Positions 1 through 8,154 of a DNA stretch of 64,000 nt are shown piece by piece. The position numbers were made by a program, and so were the translations under genes. Source of the stretch: CAZEBW01 sp964510205 (lineage in GTDB: Bacteria; Chloroflexota; Anaerolineae; VGOG01); contig CAZEBW010000010.1 of the NCBI GenBank assembly GCA_964510205.1, positions 1 through 64,000 on the forward strand, given 5' to 3'. The notes under the pieces were generated by a model, which ran no database searches, had not been told where the DNA came from, and saw only the letters and a program-made list of their open reading frames with translations. Position 1 is the stretch's first letter; every line of letters starts with the position of its first letter.

Positions 1-121
1 GCGGCCTCGGTTCATCCTGTGCATGCTCAACTACAGTGGAGGTGTGCGCTTGCACACGATAGGAGAGATGAGCTAGACAGCAGTCCGTCCCCTCTCATTG
101 TCCGGACTGGCCCAGCGCCAA

Positions 122-424
122 TCAGCACGGTATGACTGTAAACGAGGCCATTGGCACCGCCGACCTGCACCGCTTGCCATAGAGGGAATACCGGGATGTG
201 TCGCCACCGAGTTGCACTTCTGTCAAATCTCCGATGTAATATGTGACCAGCACTGTCCGCAGCCCCTCATCCAACGCTATCCGACTGACCCAGCCCGACC
301 ACAACCGTGGCAAGACTCCCCCAGAGACGCTAGGCTGAGAAACCGACTTGTGAACGTGTTCCAGAGCCATCTCATATTCCACTGACCTGCTCCCGCCAAC
401 CTTAAAATATCCGCCCAACTCCAC
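122..424 (-). pseudogene. Rhs/YD-repeat-like remnant
   Basis: The minus-strand frame has a stretch beginning TYYIGDLTEVQLGGDTSRYS that resembles the segment of Rhs or YD-repeat proteins just before the polymorphic C-terminus (pattern YYIGDLYE...YYYAGG). The match covers only about 40 residues, there is no convincing start or ribosome binding site, and the frame stops soon after. I read it as a decayed fragment of a large surface or toxin protein. The rest of bases 1-440 shows no gene. Resemblance is from memory of the family, so confidence is low. Confidence 0.3.
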
Positions 425-442
425 AAAAACCCCATATTTGGC

Positions 443-471
443 TTGACACCGAACGCATGTTCTGGTATAAT
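443..471 (+). promoter_or_regulatory. lexA promoter
   Basis: The -35 box TTGACA (443-448) and the -10 box TATAAT (466-471) are both perfect sigma-70 consensus and are separated by exactly 17 bp. The ATG of lexA lies 48 bp downstream of the -10 box. Two LexA-type boxes overlap the spacer and the start-site region, so this promoter should be repressed by its own product. Confidence 0.92.
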
Positions 472-491
472 ACCCCCTAGAACATGCGTTC
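451..491. promoter_or_regulatory. Paired LexA (SOS) boxes
   Basis: GAACGCATGTTC (451-462) lies between the -35 and -10 boxes and GAACATGCGTTC (480-491) lies at the expected transcription start. Both fit GAAC-N4-GTTC, the core of the Gram-positive (Cheo-type) LexA box, and the second is the exact reverse complement of the first. Two operators embracing the -10 box imply tight autorepression that is relieved by DNA damage. Confidence 0.88.
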
Positions 492-518
492 GTTTTCGTT
501 CAGAAAGGAGTCGCACCC

Positions 519-1130
519 ATGAAAAGCTTGAGCCCACGTCAAAGACAGATGCATCGTTTCATCACTGCCTTCATCGGCGAAAATGGATACCCTCCCACCC
601 ACGAAGAGATCCGCCAGGGCCTGCAGATGAGCACCAAGTCGCTGGTCAACGATGACCTCAAAGCGCTGGAACGGATGGGCTGCATCGAGCGCGCGCCCGA
701 CGTCGCGCGCGGCATCAGACTGGCGGGTGGCCTCAGAAGCTTCAAGGTCCCCCTGCTGGGACAGATCGCCGCCAGCGCCAAGCCCATCTCCTTCTCCGAT
801 GAGGACCACGAAGAGATCGAGCTGACGCCCGACATCGTCGAGCAGCAAGAGGGCTTGTATGCGCTGCGGGTGAAGGGGGACTCTATGATAGATGCTTTCA
901 TCCACGACGGCGACATCGTGGTGATGAGGCATCAAGCGGTGGCTGAAGCAGGCGAGATGGTGGCGGTGAGGCTGAAGGAGGAGAACGAGACCACGCTGAA
1001 GAGGTTCTATCCAGAGGGGAAGCGCGTGCGCCTGCAGCCGGCCAATGCCAAGGTGGCGCCGCTGTTCGTCCATCCCGCCAACGTGGAGATTCAGGGCAGG
1101 GTCATGGCCGTGATCCGTCAGGTGGTATGA
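519..1130 (+). CDS. lexA: SOS repressor LexA
   Basis: LexA represses DNA-damage genes and inactivates itself by RecA-stimulated self-cleavage. The 203-residue protein has an N-terminal winged helix (about residues 1-70, beginning SLSPRQRQMHRFI) and a C-terminal S24 peptidase-like domain. The catalytic Ser is in GDSM (Ser122) and the Lys in TLKRFY (Lys161). The cleavage loop reads LLGQIAASAKP, so the scissile bond normally Ala-Gly aligns with Ala85-Ser86, which is unusual. AGAAAGGAG (502-510) precedes the ATG by 8 bases. The promoter carries two LexA boxes. Identity is secure; whether the changed cleavage bond alters the rate is unknown. Confidence 0.95.
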   Translation: MKSLSPRQRQMHRFITAFIGENGYPPTHEEIRQGLQMSTKSLVNDDLKALERMGCIERAPDVARGIRLAGGLRSFKVPLLGQIAASAKPISFSDEDHEEIELTPDIVEQQEGLYALRVKGDSMIDAFIHDGDIVVMRHQAVAEAGEMVAVRLKEENETTLKRFYPEGKRVRLQPANAKVAPLFVHPANVEIQGRVMAVIRQVV

Positions 1131-1149
1131 GCCGAGAGGGGGGTTGACG

Positions 1150-1620
1150 ATGCGCGAATGGATGCACAAGATTTGCGAGCACCGCTGCGTGGACAGGGAG
1201 GGCCGCATCACCTGCCAGAAGATTGTGGGGGGCGATAGCGAGGTCTCCCCCAACCTCTGTCGCACCTGCCCCGCCCGACAGATCGGCTGCGAGAAGCTGC
1301 GCTTCTCCCTGGAGAAGTCCGCTCCCTCCCCCATCGTCGTCCGCTACGGCAACGGCCACACCGAGGTCTGGAACAACGAGCCCGCCAAGATCACTTTCCT
1401 GAGGGCGGCCTGCGCGACCAAGGTGGCGCCTATCAGCGACCCGCGCCAGTGCGCGGCCTGTGCCCTGCGAACGGTGGGCGAGCCGATTCTGGAGGAGATC
1501 CCCTTGCCTCACGTGGTGCGACAGGCCCTTCGTCAAGCTCAGGAGGGGCCTCACCAGGACGTGGCCACTGGCGGCAAGGTCATCTCCTTCCCTCAGCGCG
1601 TGGCCGCTGCGGCCAGTTGA
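1150..1620 (+). CDS. Cysteine-rich protein linked to lexA
   Basis: I do not recognise this family. The product of about 156 residues has nine cysteines in two groups. The N-terminal group (C-x3-C, then C, then C-x2-C and C) fits a small zinc- or iron-sulfur-binding fold. A second group (ACATK..QCAAC) lies near residue 100. It starts 19 bases after lexA with no promoter between, so it is probably co-transcribed and SOS-controlled. I prefer the ATG at 1150 to the TTG at 1144 because GAGGGGGG is well spaced from it. Near 1527-1553 the coding DNA resembles a dispersed palindrome (CCCTTCGTCAAGCTCAGG), so the tail may contain repeat-derived sequence. Confidence 0.65.
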   Translation: MREWMHKICEHRCVDREGRITCQKIVGGDSEVSPNLCRTCPARQIGCEKLRFSLEKSAPSPIVVRYGNGHTEVWNNEPAKITFLRAACATKVAPISDPRQCAACALRTVGEPILEEIPLPHVVRQALRQAQEGPHQDVATGGKVISFPQRVAAAAS

Positions 1621-1716
1621 CGCCGCTGAAGCACTTGGCCGCCAGGCTTAGGGTGGCGAAGTAGCTTTCACCCTCCCCCGTCCCCTCCCTGAGAGGGGGG
1701 GGGGAAAGGATTGGAG

Positions 1717-2097
1717 ATGAAGAAGGTAGCCATCGTATCCACCGTTGCCTTGGCCATCACACTTGCCGTGATCATTGGCCAGCGGATGTCCACCGACGCC
1801 ATGGCGGTGGTGATTGGCGTGGCCTGTGGGGTGCTGGCTTCCATCCCCACCAGCCTGTTGATCCTGGCGGTGACCAATCGGCACACCAAGCAGCAGGCGC
1901 AGCCGCCCCAGCGGCGGGACTACCCGCCCGTGGTGGTGGTCAATCCTGGGGGCACTCAGCAGCCCCACTACCTGCCGCTGCTGCCCACTCCGTCTATGTC
2001 AGCGCAGGGACGCGAGTTCCACGTCATCGGTGAGGAGGATGCCCTGTACTGCTCCGTCCAGGACAGTGTGGTGCCCGATGAGGGACGGTACTTCTGA
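1717..2097 (+). CDS. Small membrane protein, unknown
   Basis: The protein has about 126 residues. Two hydrophobic segments (roughly residues 4-22 and 30-55) suggest a membrane hairpin, followed by a soluble tail rich in Gln and Pro and ending in an acidic stretch. AAAGGA lies 6 bases before the ATG. The gene follows the lexA-linked cysteine-rich gene after a G-rich spacer of about 95 bases that could contain a weak hairpin. The family is not recognised. Codon use looks like that of the neighbours. Confidence 0.5.
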   Translation: MKKVAIVSTVALAITLAVIIGQRMSTDAMAVVIGVACGVLASIPTSLLILAVTNRHTKQQAQPPQRRDYPPVVVVNPGGTQQPHYLPLLPTPSMSAQGREFHVIGEEDALYCSVQDSVVPDEGRYF

Positions 2098-2252
2098 AAG
2101 CAGAGAGCGTCACGAGGAAGGTAGGACTGTTGTGGTTCGACGACGATCCTGTTAGAAACCCTATCGCCACACCCTGTCCTCGTACTACCACTTGACGTTC
2201 AGAGGTAAGCCAGGAGATCGTCCCCTGGCGCCAGTAGAAAGGGTCTAGGCTC

Positions 2253-2459
2253 ATGCAAAAAGAGTGTCGCCGAGACATGTTGCGAGAGATCGAAGAGCTG
2301 GTGGCGGAGGCCAGGTCAGGCGCACACGGGGGGAAGCCGTTTCTCGACGGCTTGCATTATGGCCTGCTGCTAGCCGGTTTGGTAGACGATCCCGAAATCC
2401 AGCAGAGTTGGGCTCGCGGCGAGGCGCGGGCCGCGCAGAAAGAGCGCATTCACAACTGA
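2253..2459 (+). CDS. Small hypothetical protein (68 aa)
   Basis: A short mostly helical ORF beginning MQKECRRDMLREIEELVAEA. The upstream AGAAAGGG is about 10 bases from the ATG. It has charged and hydrophobic residues in helical spacing and no recognised motif. It sits between the lexA-linked genes and a second small ORF. Being short and in a region with decayed genes, it could be a chance ORF. Confidence 0.4.
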   Translation: MQKECRRDMLREIEELVAEARSGAHGGKPFLDGLHYGLLLAGLVDDPEIQQSWARGEARAAQKERIHN

Positions 2460-2675
2460 AGGCCATCGGACACAAGTCAGGAGCGTGCTCAAAGTGGAGA
2501 TCTGACTGGCTGGTGTCATCAATCCAACCGCACCTCAAATCTGACGTGAGCCGTCGCGGCTCGCCCCTTTTCGATTCCGTTGCAAGTCGGTGCGAATGGC
2601 CCGCTTCCGTTGGCCCAAAGGCCCCTAACCAGCAGCCTGCATGTGGGATGCGCCCTTTCAGTGGAGGGTGATGAG

Positions 2676-2930
2676 ATGCCCAAAGAAACAGCGTTGCTCG
2701 AATGGGTGCGCAGTGGTGGACGCAGCGTGACCTGGTTCGCCGAGCAGATCCAGTACAGCTACCAGCACACCTGGGAGGTCCTGCACGGCCGCGCGCCGGT
2801 CACGGAGCGCTTCGTCCTACGCTGCTTCCGCAGCTTGCCCAGGCTTCCAGCCGATGTGTTCGAGGAGCATGGTTATATCCTGGACAGCGATGGCTTCGTG
2901 CACAAGAGGATTTCTTTGTCAGAAAAGTGA
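2676..2930 (+). CDS. Small HTH-like hypothetical protein (84 aa)
   Basis: The product begins MPKETALLEWVRSGG. It contains a segment (residues about 8-40, with WFAEQIQYSYQHTWEVLHG) that could form a helix-turn-helix of the phage regulator kind, although I cannot assign a family. GGAGG (2663-2667) is 8 bases before this ATG, which supports this start over longer upstream extensions of the frame. The gene is followed directly by a decayed reading frame. Confidence 0.5.
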   Translation: MPKETALLEWVRSGGRSVTWFAEQIQYSYQHTWEVLHGRAPVTERFVLRCFRSLPRLPADVFEEHGYILDSDGFVHKRISLSEK

Positions 2931-2934
2931 AGAG

Positions 2935-3258
2935 TTTGTCCCCCTCGCCTCCCTCATCTTGGAAGGAGCGGTCTATCAGGTGGATGTGTACAGGGGTAGC
3001 GAGATCATAGTCGGATTTTACAGGGATTTGGCAACCCACGGCTATCATCTCATCCAATTGCCTTCCGCACACATTCGAGCGATACCGATCCCACGAGCGA
3101 AATCGGCCTGTTTACATCAGAGCTCTATCGGAGGGACCGGCGGGTGCTGGAACAAGCTCAGGTCCTACTAGCCCTATGGTCTTGCCATTCCCAATGCCCA
3201 GAGTCCGGACTACTTCGCTATCATGCCGGCTGATTATCGGCGTGTGAAGTCCACCTGA
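2935..3258 (+). pseudogene. Decayed gene with internal stop
   Basis: One frame reads as plausible protein from about EGAVYQVDVYRGSEII to a TAG at 3169-3171. It continues in the same frame beyond the stop (PYGLAIPNAQSPDYFAIMPA) to a TGA at 3256-3258. No start codon with a ribosome binding site is visible. I interpret it as a small gene with lost start and one nonsense mutation. The family is not recognised. The remaining bases to 3350 show nothing. Confidence 0.35.
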
Positions 3259-3350
3259 GAGTTTGCAGGATGTATTGGTATGCGTCCGCTTCTAGGTGAG
3301 TTGCTTCACCTGCCGGAACCCATCTGACTTCGCAATCTACTCAATGGAAT

Positions 3351-3381
3351 AAGCCACCTGCGCGTTTAATGCAAGTGGCTT
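3351..3381. terminator. Hairpin of the recurrent GCCACCTG family
   Basis: AAGCCACCTGC (3351-3361) pairs with GCAAGTGGCTT (3371-3381) with one mismatch. The same stem motif occurs as terminators at 52526-52562 and 58055-58087. It lies between the decayed gene and the terminator of the glucan operon. Confidence 0.5.
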
Positions 3382-3399
3382 TCTGGGTCAAGTAACAAA

Positions 3400-3438
3400 G
3401 CAAAGCCGCCGACTCTTGCGCTCAGTCGGCGGCTTTGC
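3400..3438 (-). terminator. Terminator of the glucan operon
   Basis: GCAAAGCCGCCGACT (3400-3414) and AGTCGGCGGCTTTGC (3424-3438) form a perfect 15-bp stem with a 9-base loop. On the minus strand it follows the stop of the GH15 gene by 5 bases and is followed by TTTGTT, as expected for intrinsic termination. Confidence 0.85.
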
Positions 3439-3443
3439 GCTGC

Positions 3444-4529
3444 TCAGGGCTCTTCTCGGGATGCTGTATGAAGCACATGCAGCAGGATGAGGTACATGGC
3501 GTGGGACCAGAGCAGGGGGCGGGCGATGGGCCCCCACCGCTCGACCCAGGGCTGAAGCATGGAGGGATCATTGAGGGTCTGGGGTATCTGCTCCGGGAGG
3601 TTGCCCTCCTCGTCGGCTTGGGCCTCTACCCAGGCCAGTAGCTCTCGCGCCCTGGCTTGTTCCCCGACTTCGGTGTAGTACCAGCCCAGCCACGCGGCCA
3701 GCAGCACCCACTCCCCGCCACCGTAGTAGGTGTCAGCGGCGTAGCGGTGCACGCCTCCACCTTGATGGCGCAGATCGGCCTCGATCCTGGCCACGGTGGC
3801 CCGCATGATCGGGTCGTCAGGTGCCAATAGCCGATAGGGGGTGGCGACACCTACCAGGCTGGCATCAACGGCCCAACTGCCCACGTATTTCACCAGATGA
3901 CCGTCCCGCACACCCTGCTCCAGCATGAAGCGGCGAATCTCCTCGGCGTTGGCGAGCCAGCTTGCGTTGTCCATCAGCTTGCTCGCAGCCTCCAGGCCGG
4001 CACAGATAGCTGCCAGGGTGTAGGGATGGACCTTGTGCGGATGCTCTTCCCAGAGGTCGAAGCAAGGAAAGTGCCAGAGAACGGCCAGATACGATGCGGT
4101 GAGATGGGCGGTCTCCTGCCAGTGGGAGGGAAAGTCGCTGTCTGTCAGGCGGAGGTGTTGGGCTAGGGACCACAGCCAGGTTCCAAAGCCGTCCAGTTGG
4201 AAGTTGGGCCACTTGTCGTCCGCTTCTTCTCCATTGAGAGTGTACCTGGTGTGCAGGCAATCTTGCCCGGGCGGTTCTCCACGACTGGCCTTCTCGATAG
4301 CACGCTGAGCTTTATGGGTGTGACCCGAGATCGTGCGGACGGCCCAGTGGTGAAAACGACGCGCGCTCTCGTGCTGGCCCACCAGATCCATGGCGTGGGC
4401 GATGAAAGCACTGTCGCGAAACCAGCAGTAACGGTAGGTAGGAAAAGCAGGGGAGGCGATGTAAGCTCCTGTGGGCGACTGATTGGATAGAATCACTTCA
4501 ATGCTGCGCTGGAAGAGATGTGGTCGCAT
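3444..4529 (-). CDS. GH15 glucoamylase-like glycoside hydrolase
   Basis: Predicted inverting alpha-glucan or oligosaccharide hydrolase with a GH15 (alpha/alpha)6 barrel. Family signatures are YRYCWFRDSAF near residue 33, LNGEEADDKWPNFQLDGFG near 100 (the Glu of NGEE is the likely general acid) and YYGGGEW near 275 (the Glu of GGEW is the likely base). At 361 residues it lacks the N-terminal beta-sandwich of many bacterial GH15 enzymes and has no signal peptide, so it should act in the cytoplasm on imported oligosaccharides. It starts 21 bases after the GH66 gene, last in the operon. Substrate (isomalto-oligosaccharides, maltodextrin or trehalose) cannot be fixed from sequence. Confidence 0.85.
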   Translation of the reverse strand: MRPHLFQRSIEVILSNQSPTGAYIASPAFPTYRYCWFRDSAFIAHAMDLVGQHESARRFHHWAVRTISGHTHKAQRAIEKASRGEPPGQDCLHTRYTLNGEEADDKWPNFQLDGFGTWLWSLAQHLRLTDSDFPSHWQETAHLTASYLAVLWHFPCFDLWEEHPHKVHPYTLAAICAGLEAASKLMDNASWLANAEEIRRFMLEQGVRDGHLVKYVGSWAVDASLVGVATPYRLLAPDDPIMRATVARIEADLRHQGGGVHRYAADTYYGGGEWVLLAAWLGWYYTEVGEQARARELLAWVEAQADEEGNLPEQIPQTLNDPSMLQPWVERWGPIARPLLWSHAMYLILLHVLHTASREEP

Positions 4530-4550
4530 CGTAGCTCCGAATCATGGTTT

Positions 4551-6317
4551 CTAAGCTGAAAACTCGACGACTACGAGGTCCCAGTATTCAAGCTGGGGAA
4601 GGGTGAACTCGATGTAGTCTCCTCTGCTGTCCCAACCCGGCTCGAAATCAAGGAGCATCGCCTGGGGGGTGGTGAAGTCCGGTGAGGCGAGCCAGATGCG
4701 CTGGACTCGCCGACTGGTGTAGTAGCGTGCTTGCAAATCCTTCAGAAGGACCGGGCGTGTCTGCAATGTCTCCGTCCATTCTACCGTGGAGATGCCCACT
4801 AGGTTGATCAAATGGATCATCTGATAACCCGACTTCCGCTGCCCGATAATCCATACCGTGCCAGAGTGGTGTTCTGAGGCCGCTTCGCTCACGCTGATTT
4901 GCTTAGGCGAAGAGAGATGCTCCAGGTCCGTAGGCACGTCTTCCAGACGGAAACGATCTGTGAGCTCTGGTGTGTTGTCCACGCTCTCATAAAGCAAGTT
5001 CTCGTAGCGGACTGCGAAGTCGTAGTAGGTCCGCACGGCCTGCGCCACCTGCGGCGACATCACTTCGTAGTTGGGGAAATAGGGGTCTGCCAGCATCCCG
5101 TTCCCCTCTCCCAACTCGATGTGAGCAGCCCCATGAGCGAAGAGGATGGCATCGGCCAAGAGGACACCGTGAAGGTTGTCGGTTGGGGAAATGTAGACCG
5201 CTATCACCACTGGCTTGCCCCCCGACAACTGTTTTGCCTCCAAGACCACTTCCCTCAGGTCAAGATAGGTGGTATGAGGTGGCCAGACCTCAATGTATAC
5301 GAAGTCCTGACCGGCTCCGGCCACTGTTCGCAAGGGCCAGCTCTTGACAGCGTTGAAGACCACGGCCGCTTCGTACACAGTTGTCGATGAAGCGGCTGCG
5401 TCTGGCTTGACGGTTGTGGCCAGGACTTTTACTCTGTTGATGAAGGCAGGCAGCGCCTGCGCCAAGTCAACTGGGCACCCCACCGCGTCGAAGCCACTCT
5501 GAGGTTCGCCATATTGATCGAGGTGAATGCCGTCGAAGTCCATCTTTCGCAGCACTGTCTCGAACTGGCGTAGCAAGCGCTCCGTCCAGGGGGAGCCCGG
5601 CGCTGGGTTCATGATGTAGAGAAACTCATCGCCAAAGATGTAGGGATTCCCATCCTCATCGAACAGGGCCCAATCTTGGTGTGCCTGGAAGAAGGCCGGC
5701 GAAGCAGCATAGACAGCGGCGTAGGGCATGGCGGCCATACCTCGCCGATGGGCTGCTTCGATCAAGGCCCGTGTAGTAGCCAGAGAGAGTCGCCGGCCCA
5801 GAGGATCGATGAAAGTCTCCTCTGGCGGCAGCAGATGGTCGTGTCGGTATTGCCAGTCGTAGAACTGCACGCCGTTGATATGGTATTTGGCCATCTGCCG
5901 CAATGTATCCTCAGCATCTGTCCGGTCAGGAGAAAAATCGCAGAGGAAGCCATAGCGGGGAGCTAGTGTCCAGTGCTTACCCACATCGAAGGCAGTGGAC
6001 GCGGTGGCCAGCGCGCGCCCTGCATCATCGAAGACACCCAGATCAGCCCCGTAACCCCGGAGACGCACCTCTGGAGCAGTCCAAGTGAAGGTTATCGGAG
6101 TCTGTCCTTGATCCGGCAAGGAAAAGGGTTGCCCCATCTCCGCCACAGGGTTCGCGAGGTGAGACAGGCTGAGGCAAGCTGTCCCGTGCACCTTCTCGCT
6201 CACGACGCCGACCAACTCCCCCACCAATTCCACTGTTTCTCCCGGCAGAAACATCCCTTTGGCGGGATAGAAGTCAGCTATCTCCACTCTTTGTCTCCCA
6301 GGGGATTGTTGTTGCAT
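4551..6317 (-). CDS. GH66 dextranase-like glycoside hydrolase
   Basis: GH66 enzymes cleave alpha-1,6-glucan (dextran) or form cyclic isomaltosaccharides. The 588-residue protein has an N-terminal beta-sandwich (about 1-115), a TIM barrel (about 115-440) and a C-terminal beta domain. The motif FDGIHLDQYGE near residue 265 carries the likely Asp nucleophile, and YIEVWP near 338 fits the acid/base Glu region. No signal peptide is visible, which is unusual for a dextranase and suggests cytoplasmic cleavage of imported oligosaccharides. It lies 11 bases after the second permease gene. Dextranase versus cyclising enzyme is undecided. Confidence 0.82.
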   Translation of the reverse strand: MQQQSPGRQRVEIADFYPAKGMFLPGETVELVGELVGVVSEKVHGTACLSLSHLANPVAEMGQPFSLPDQGQTPITFTWTAPEVRLRGYGADLGVFDDAGRALATASTAFDVGKHWTLAPRYGFLCDFSPDRTDAEDTLRQMAKYHINGVQFYDWQYRHDHLLPPEETFIDPLGRRLSLATTRALIEAAHRRGMAAMPYAAVYAASPAFFQAHQDWALFDEDGNPYIFGDEFLYIMNPAPGSPWTERLLRQFETVLRKMDFDGIHLDQYGEPQSGFDAVGCPVDLAQALPAFINRVKVLATTVKPDAAASSTTVYEAAVVFNAVKSWPLRTVAGAGQDFVYIEVWPPHTTYLDLREVVLEAKQLSGGKPVVIAVYISPTDNLHGVLLADAILFAHGAAHIELGEGNGMLADPYFPNYEVMSPQVAQAVRTYYDFAVRYENLLYESVDNTPELTDRFRLEDVPTDLEHLSSPKQISVSEAASEHHSGTVWIIGQRKSGYQMIHLINLVGISTVEWTETLQTRPVLLKDLQARYYTSRRVQRIWLASPDFTTPQAMLLDFEPGWDSRGDYIEFTLPQLEYWDLVVVEFSA

Positions 6318-6328
6318 CCGTTTCTACC

Positions 6329-7168
6329 TTAGCCTTTCAGCCCAGAGGTGGTGATTCCTCGGATGAAGTAACGCTGGAAGATGACGAAGACAGCTATCAC
6401 CGGGATCAAGGCGACGATGGAAGCAGCGAATACCTGACCCCACTGGGTCAAATGTTGGTTCTGGAAGAGAGCAATAGCGATAGGGAGGGTGCGCTTGGTC
6501 GTCTCCTTGATGGCCACGTGGGCCCAGGGGAACTCGTCCCAGCTGTACAGGAAGGTGAAAATGGCCACCACTGACAGCCCAGGCCGGGACAGCGGCAGCA
6601 CGATTCTCCAGAAGATGGTCCAGCGGCTTCCACCATCAATGAGTACCGCATCCTCTAATTCCTGCGGGATGTCTTCGAAGAACCCGCGCAGGAGGAAGGT
6701 TTGCATGGAGAGATTCATGGCAATGTAGACTACGATCAGCCCCCACAGGCTATTGAGCAAATGCAGTTGCTTGGCAATGATAAACTGGGGGATGATCAGC
6801 ATCACAGGCGGGATCATCATACCCAGCAGGAGGACGTAGAAGAGGGATTCTTTGCCCGGAAACTCCAGGCGGGCAAAAGCATAAGCCAGTAGGGCAGAGG
6901 TGAGAACCGTGAGCCCCGTGCTGGTGATGGCCACGAAGAGACTATTGACAAAGTACAGGGCAAAGCGGTCCTTGGCTAGAGCTTGGACGTAGTTGTTCAG
7001 CGTCACCTCTTGAGGGATCAGGCGCGGTGGATATTCGAAGGTATAGGCCTGGTGCTTCAACGAGGTGGAGACCATGAACAGAAAGGGAACAGTTACTACG
7101 GCAAGCCCTGCCAGAAGCAGAAAGTACGTGAGTGCTTTGTACCATTGGCTCTGTCGCGATGGCATCAT
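6329..7168 (-). CDS. ABC sugar transporter permease (MalG type)
   Basis: Inner-membrane permease of a carbohydrate ABC importer, with six predicted membrane helices in 279 residues. The ATPase-docking EAA loop is visible as ELEDAVLIDGGSRWTIFWRI near residue 180. Its ATG overlaps the TGA of the upstream permease by one base, so the two are translationally coupled. It should pair with that permease and the lipoprotein. No ATPase gene is present in the locus, so a shared MsmX/UgpC-type ATPase elsewhere is inferred. Confidence 0.92.
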   Translation of the reverse strand: MMPSRQSQWYKALTYFLLLAGLAVVTVPFLFMVSTSLKHQAYTFEYPPRLIPQEVTLNNYVQALAKDRFALYFVNSLFVAITSTGLTVLTSALLAYAFARLEFPGKESLFYVLLLGMMIPPVMLIIPQFIIAKQLHLLNSLWGLIVVYIAMNLSMQTFLLRGFFEDIPQELEDAVLIDGGSRWTIFWRIVLPLSRPGLSVVAIFTFLYSWDEFPWAHVAIKETTKRTLPIAIALFQNQHLTQWGQVFAASIVALIPVIAVFVIFQRYFIRGITTSGLKG

Positions 7169-8076
7169 CAGTAGTAACTCGCCTTTCTACGCAGCAAGCG
7201 AATCTGAATCACGCTGATGACGAAGATGAAGATGGTCAGCAGATAGCTTATCGCTGCGCCATAGCCGAACTCCAAGCGCGTGAAAGTGACCTCGTACATT
7301 AGCGTCAACACGAAGTGAGTCTGGTCCAGCGGATTGCCGCCATCGGTCAAGAGCAATCCGGAGATGTAGACGTTGAGCGCACCGATGACCAATACGACCA
7401 AGAGAAAGACCAATGTGGGTCGCAGCAGCGGGAGTGCAACGTGCCGAAAGCGTTCCCATGCCCCTGCCCCGTCCACGGCCGCTGCTTCGTAGAGGTATGG
7501 GGGGATGGCTTGCAAGGCGGCCAACAGGATGACTGCTGACCAGCCAATGCCTTTCCAGATCCCCAGGAGGTTGAGGGGTACCATGGCCAAGATAGGATCG
7601 GCCAGCCATTGTATCCTGTGCTCTACGAGGTGAAGAATGTCCCTCAGAAGATAGTTGATCAGCCCAGCCTGGCTGTTGAAGAGGTACTCGAAGATCAGGG
7701 TCACGATGACCCAAGAGGTGATGACCGGGAGATAGTATGCCACCCGAAAGAAAGTCCGTCCTCGGATACGTTGATCGAGCAGGACCGCAACCAGCAAAGC
7801 CAAGATGAGCTGGCCCGGAACGGTAATCAGAGCGTAGGCAAGGGTGTTCAGTACGGCTCGGCGAAAGATAGGATCACCCAAAGCTTGGGCGTAGTTGTCG
7901 AATCCAACCACAGTGCTGGCGGTTGGATTGACAATATCCCATTCGTAGAAGCTGATGCGCAAGGAGTAGGCCAAGGGAAGAAGCACAAAGATCAGAAAGA
8001 GGACCATCCCTGGCAAGAGGAAGAGATAGGCGACTTTATTTCGGTAAGCGCGCTGGAGTATTCCTGGCAATCTCAT
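7168..8076 (-). CDS. ABC sugar transporter permease (MalF type)
   Basis: The first permease of the sugar importer, with 302 residues and about six membrane helices starting near residue 15. The EAA motif appears as YEAAAVDGAGAWERFRHV near residue 195. It follows the binding-protein gene after a spacer with a strong hairpin that should lower its expression relative to the binding protein. The stop overlaps the start of the next permease. Confidence 0.92.
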   Translation of the reverse strand: MRLPGILQRAYRNKVAYLFLLPGMVLFLIFVLLPLAYSLRISFYEWDIVNPTASTVVGFDNYAQALGDPIFRRAVLNTLAYALITVPGQLILALLVAVLLDQRIRGRTFFRVAYYLPVITSWVIVTLIFEYLFNSQAGLINYLLRDILHLVEHRIQWLADPILAMVPLNLLGIWKGIGWSAVILLAALQAIPPYLYEAAAVDGAGAWERFRHVALPLLRPTLVFLLVVLVIGALNVYISGLLLTDGGNPLDQTHFVLTLMYEVTFTRLEFGYGAAISYLLTIFIFVISVIQIRLLRRKASYY

Positions 8077-8110
8077 CCCCCTTCTGAGATAGAGTGCGGA
8101 TTGGGTGAAA

Positions 8111-8144
8111 AGGTCCAGGAGGGATGGACGACCCTCCTGGACCT
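8111..8144 (-). terminator. Intercistronic hairpin after the binding-protein gene
   Basis: AGGTCCAGGAGGG and CCCTCCTGGACCT form a perfect 13-bp stem with an 8-base loop. On the minus strand it is followed by TTTT. It sits between the binding-protein and permease genes and resembles the malE-malF arrangement, where a partial terminator or mRNA-stabilising hairpin gives excess binding protein. Confidence 0.75.
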
Positions 8145-8154
8145 GTGTCTTCCA

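Noticed and set aside
477..1334. Minus-strand frame across lexA
   Set aside because: lexA on the plus strand has a consensus promoter, operators, ribosome binding site and all catalytic residues.
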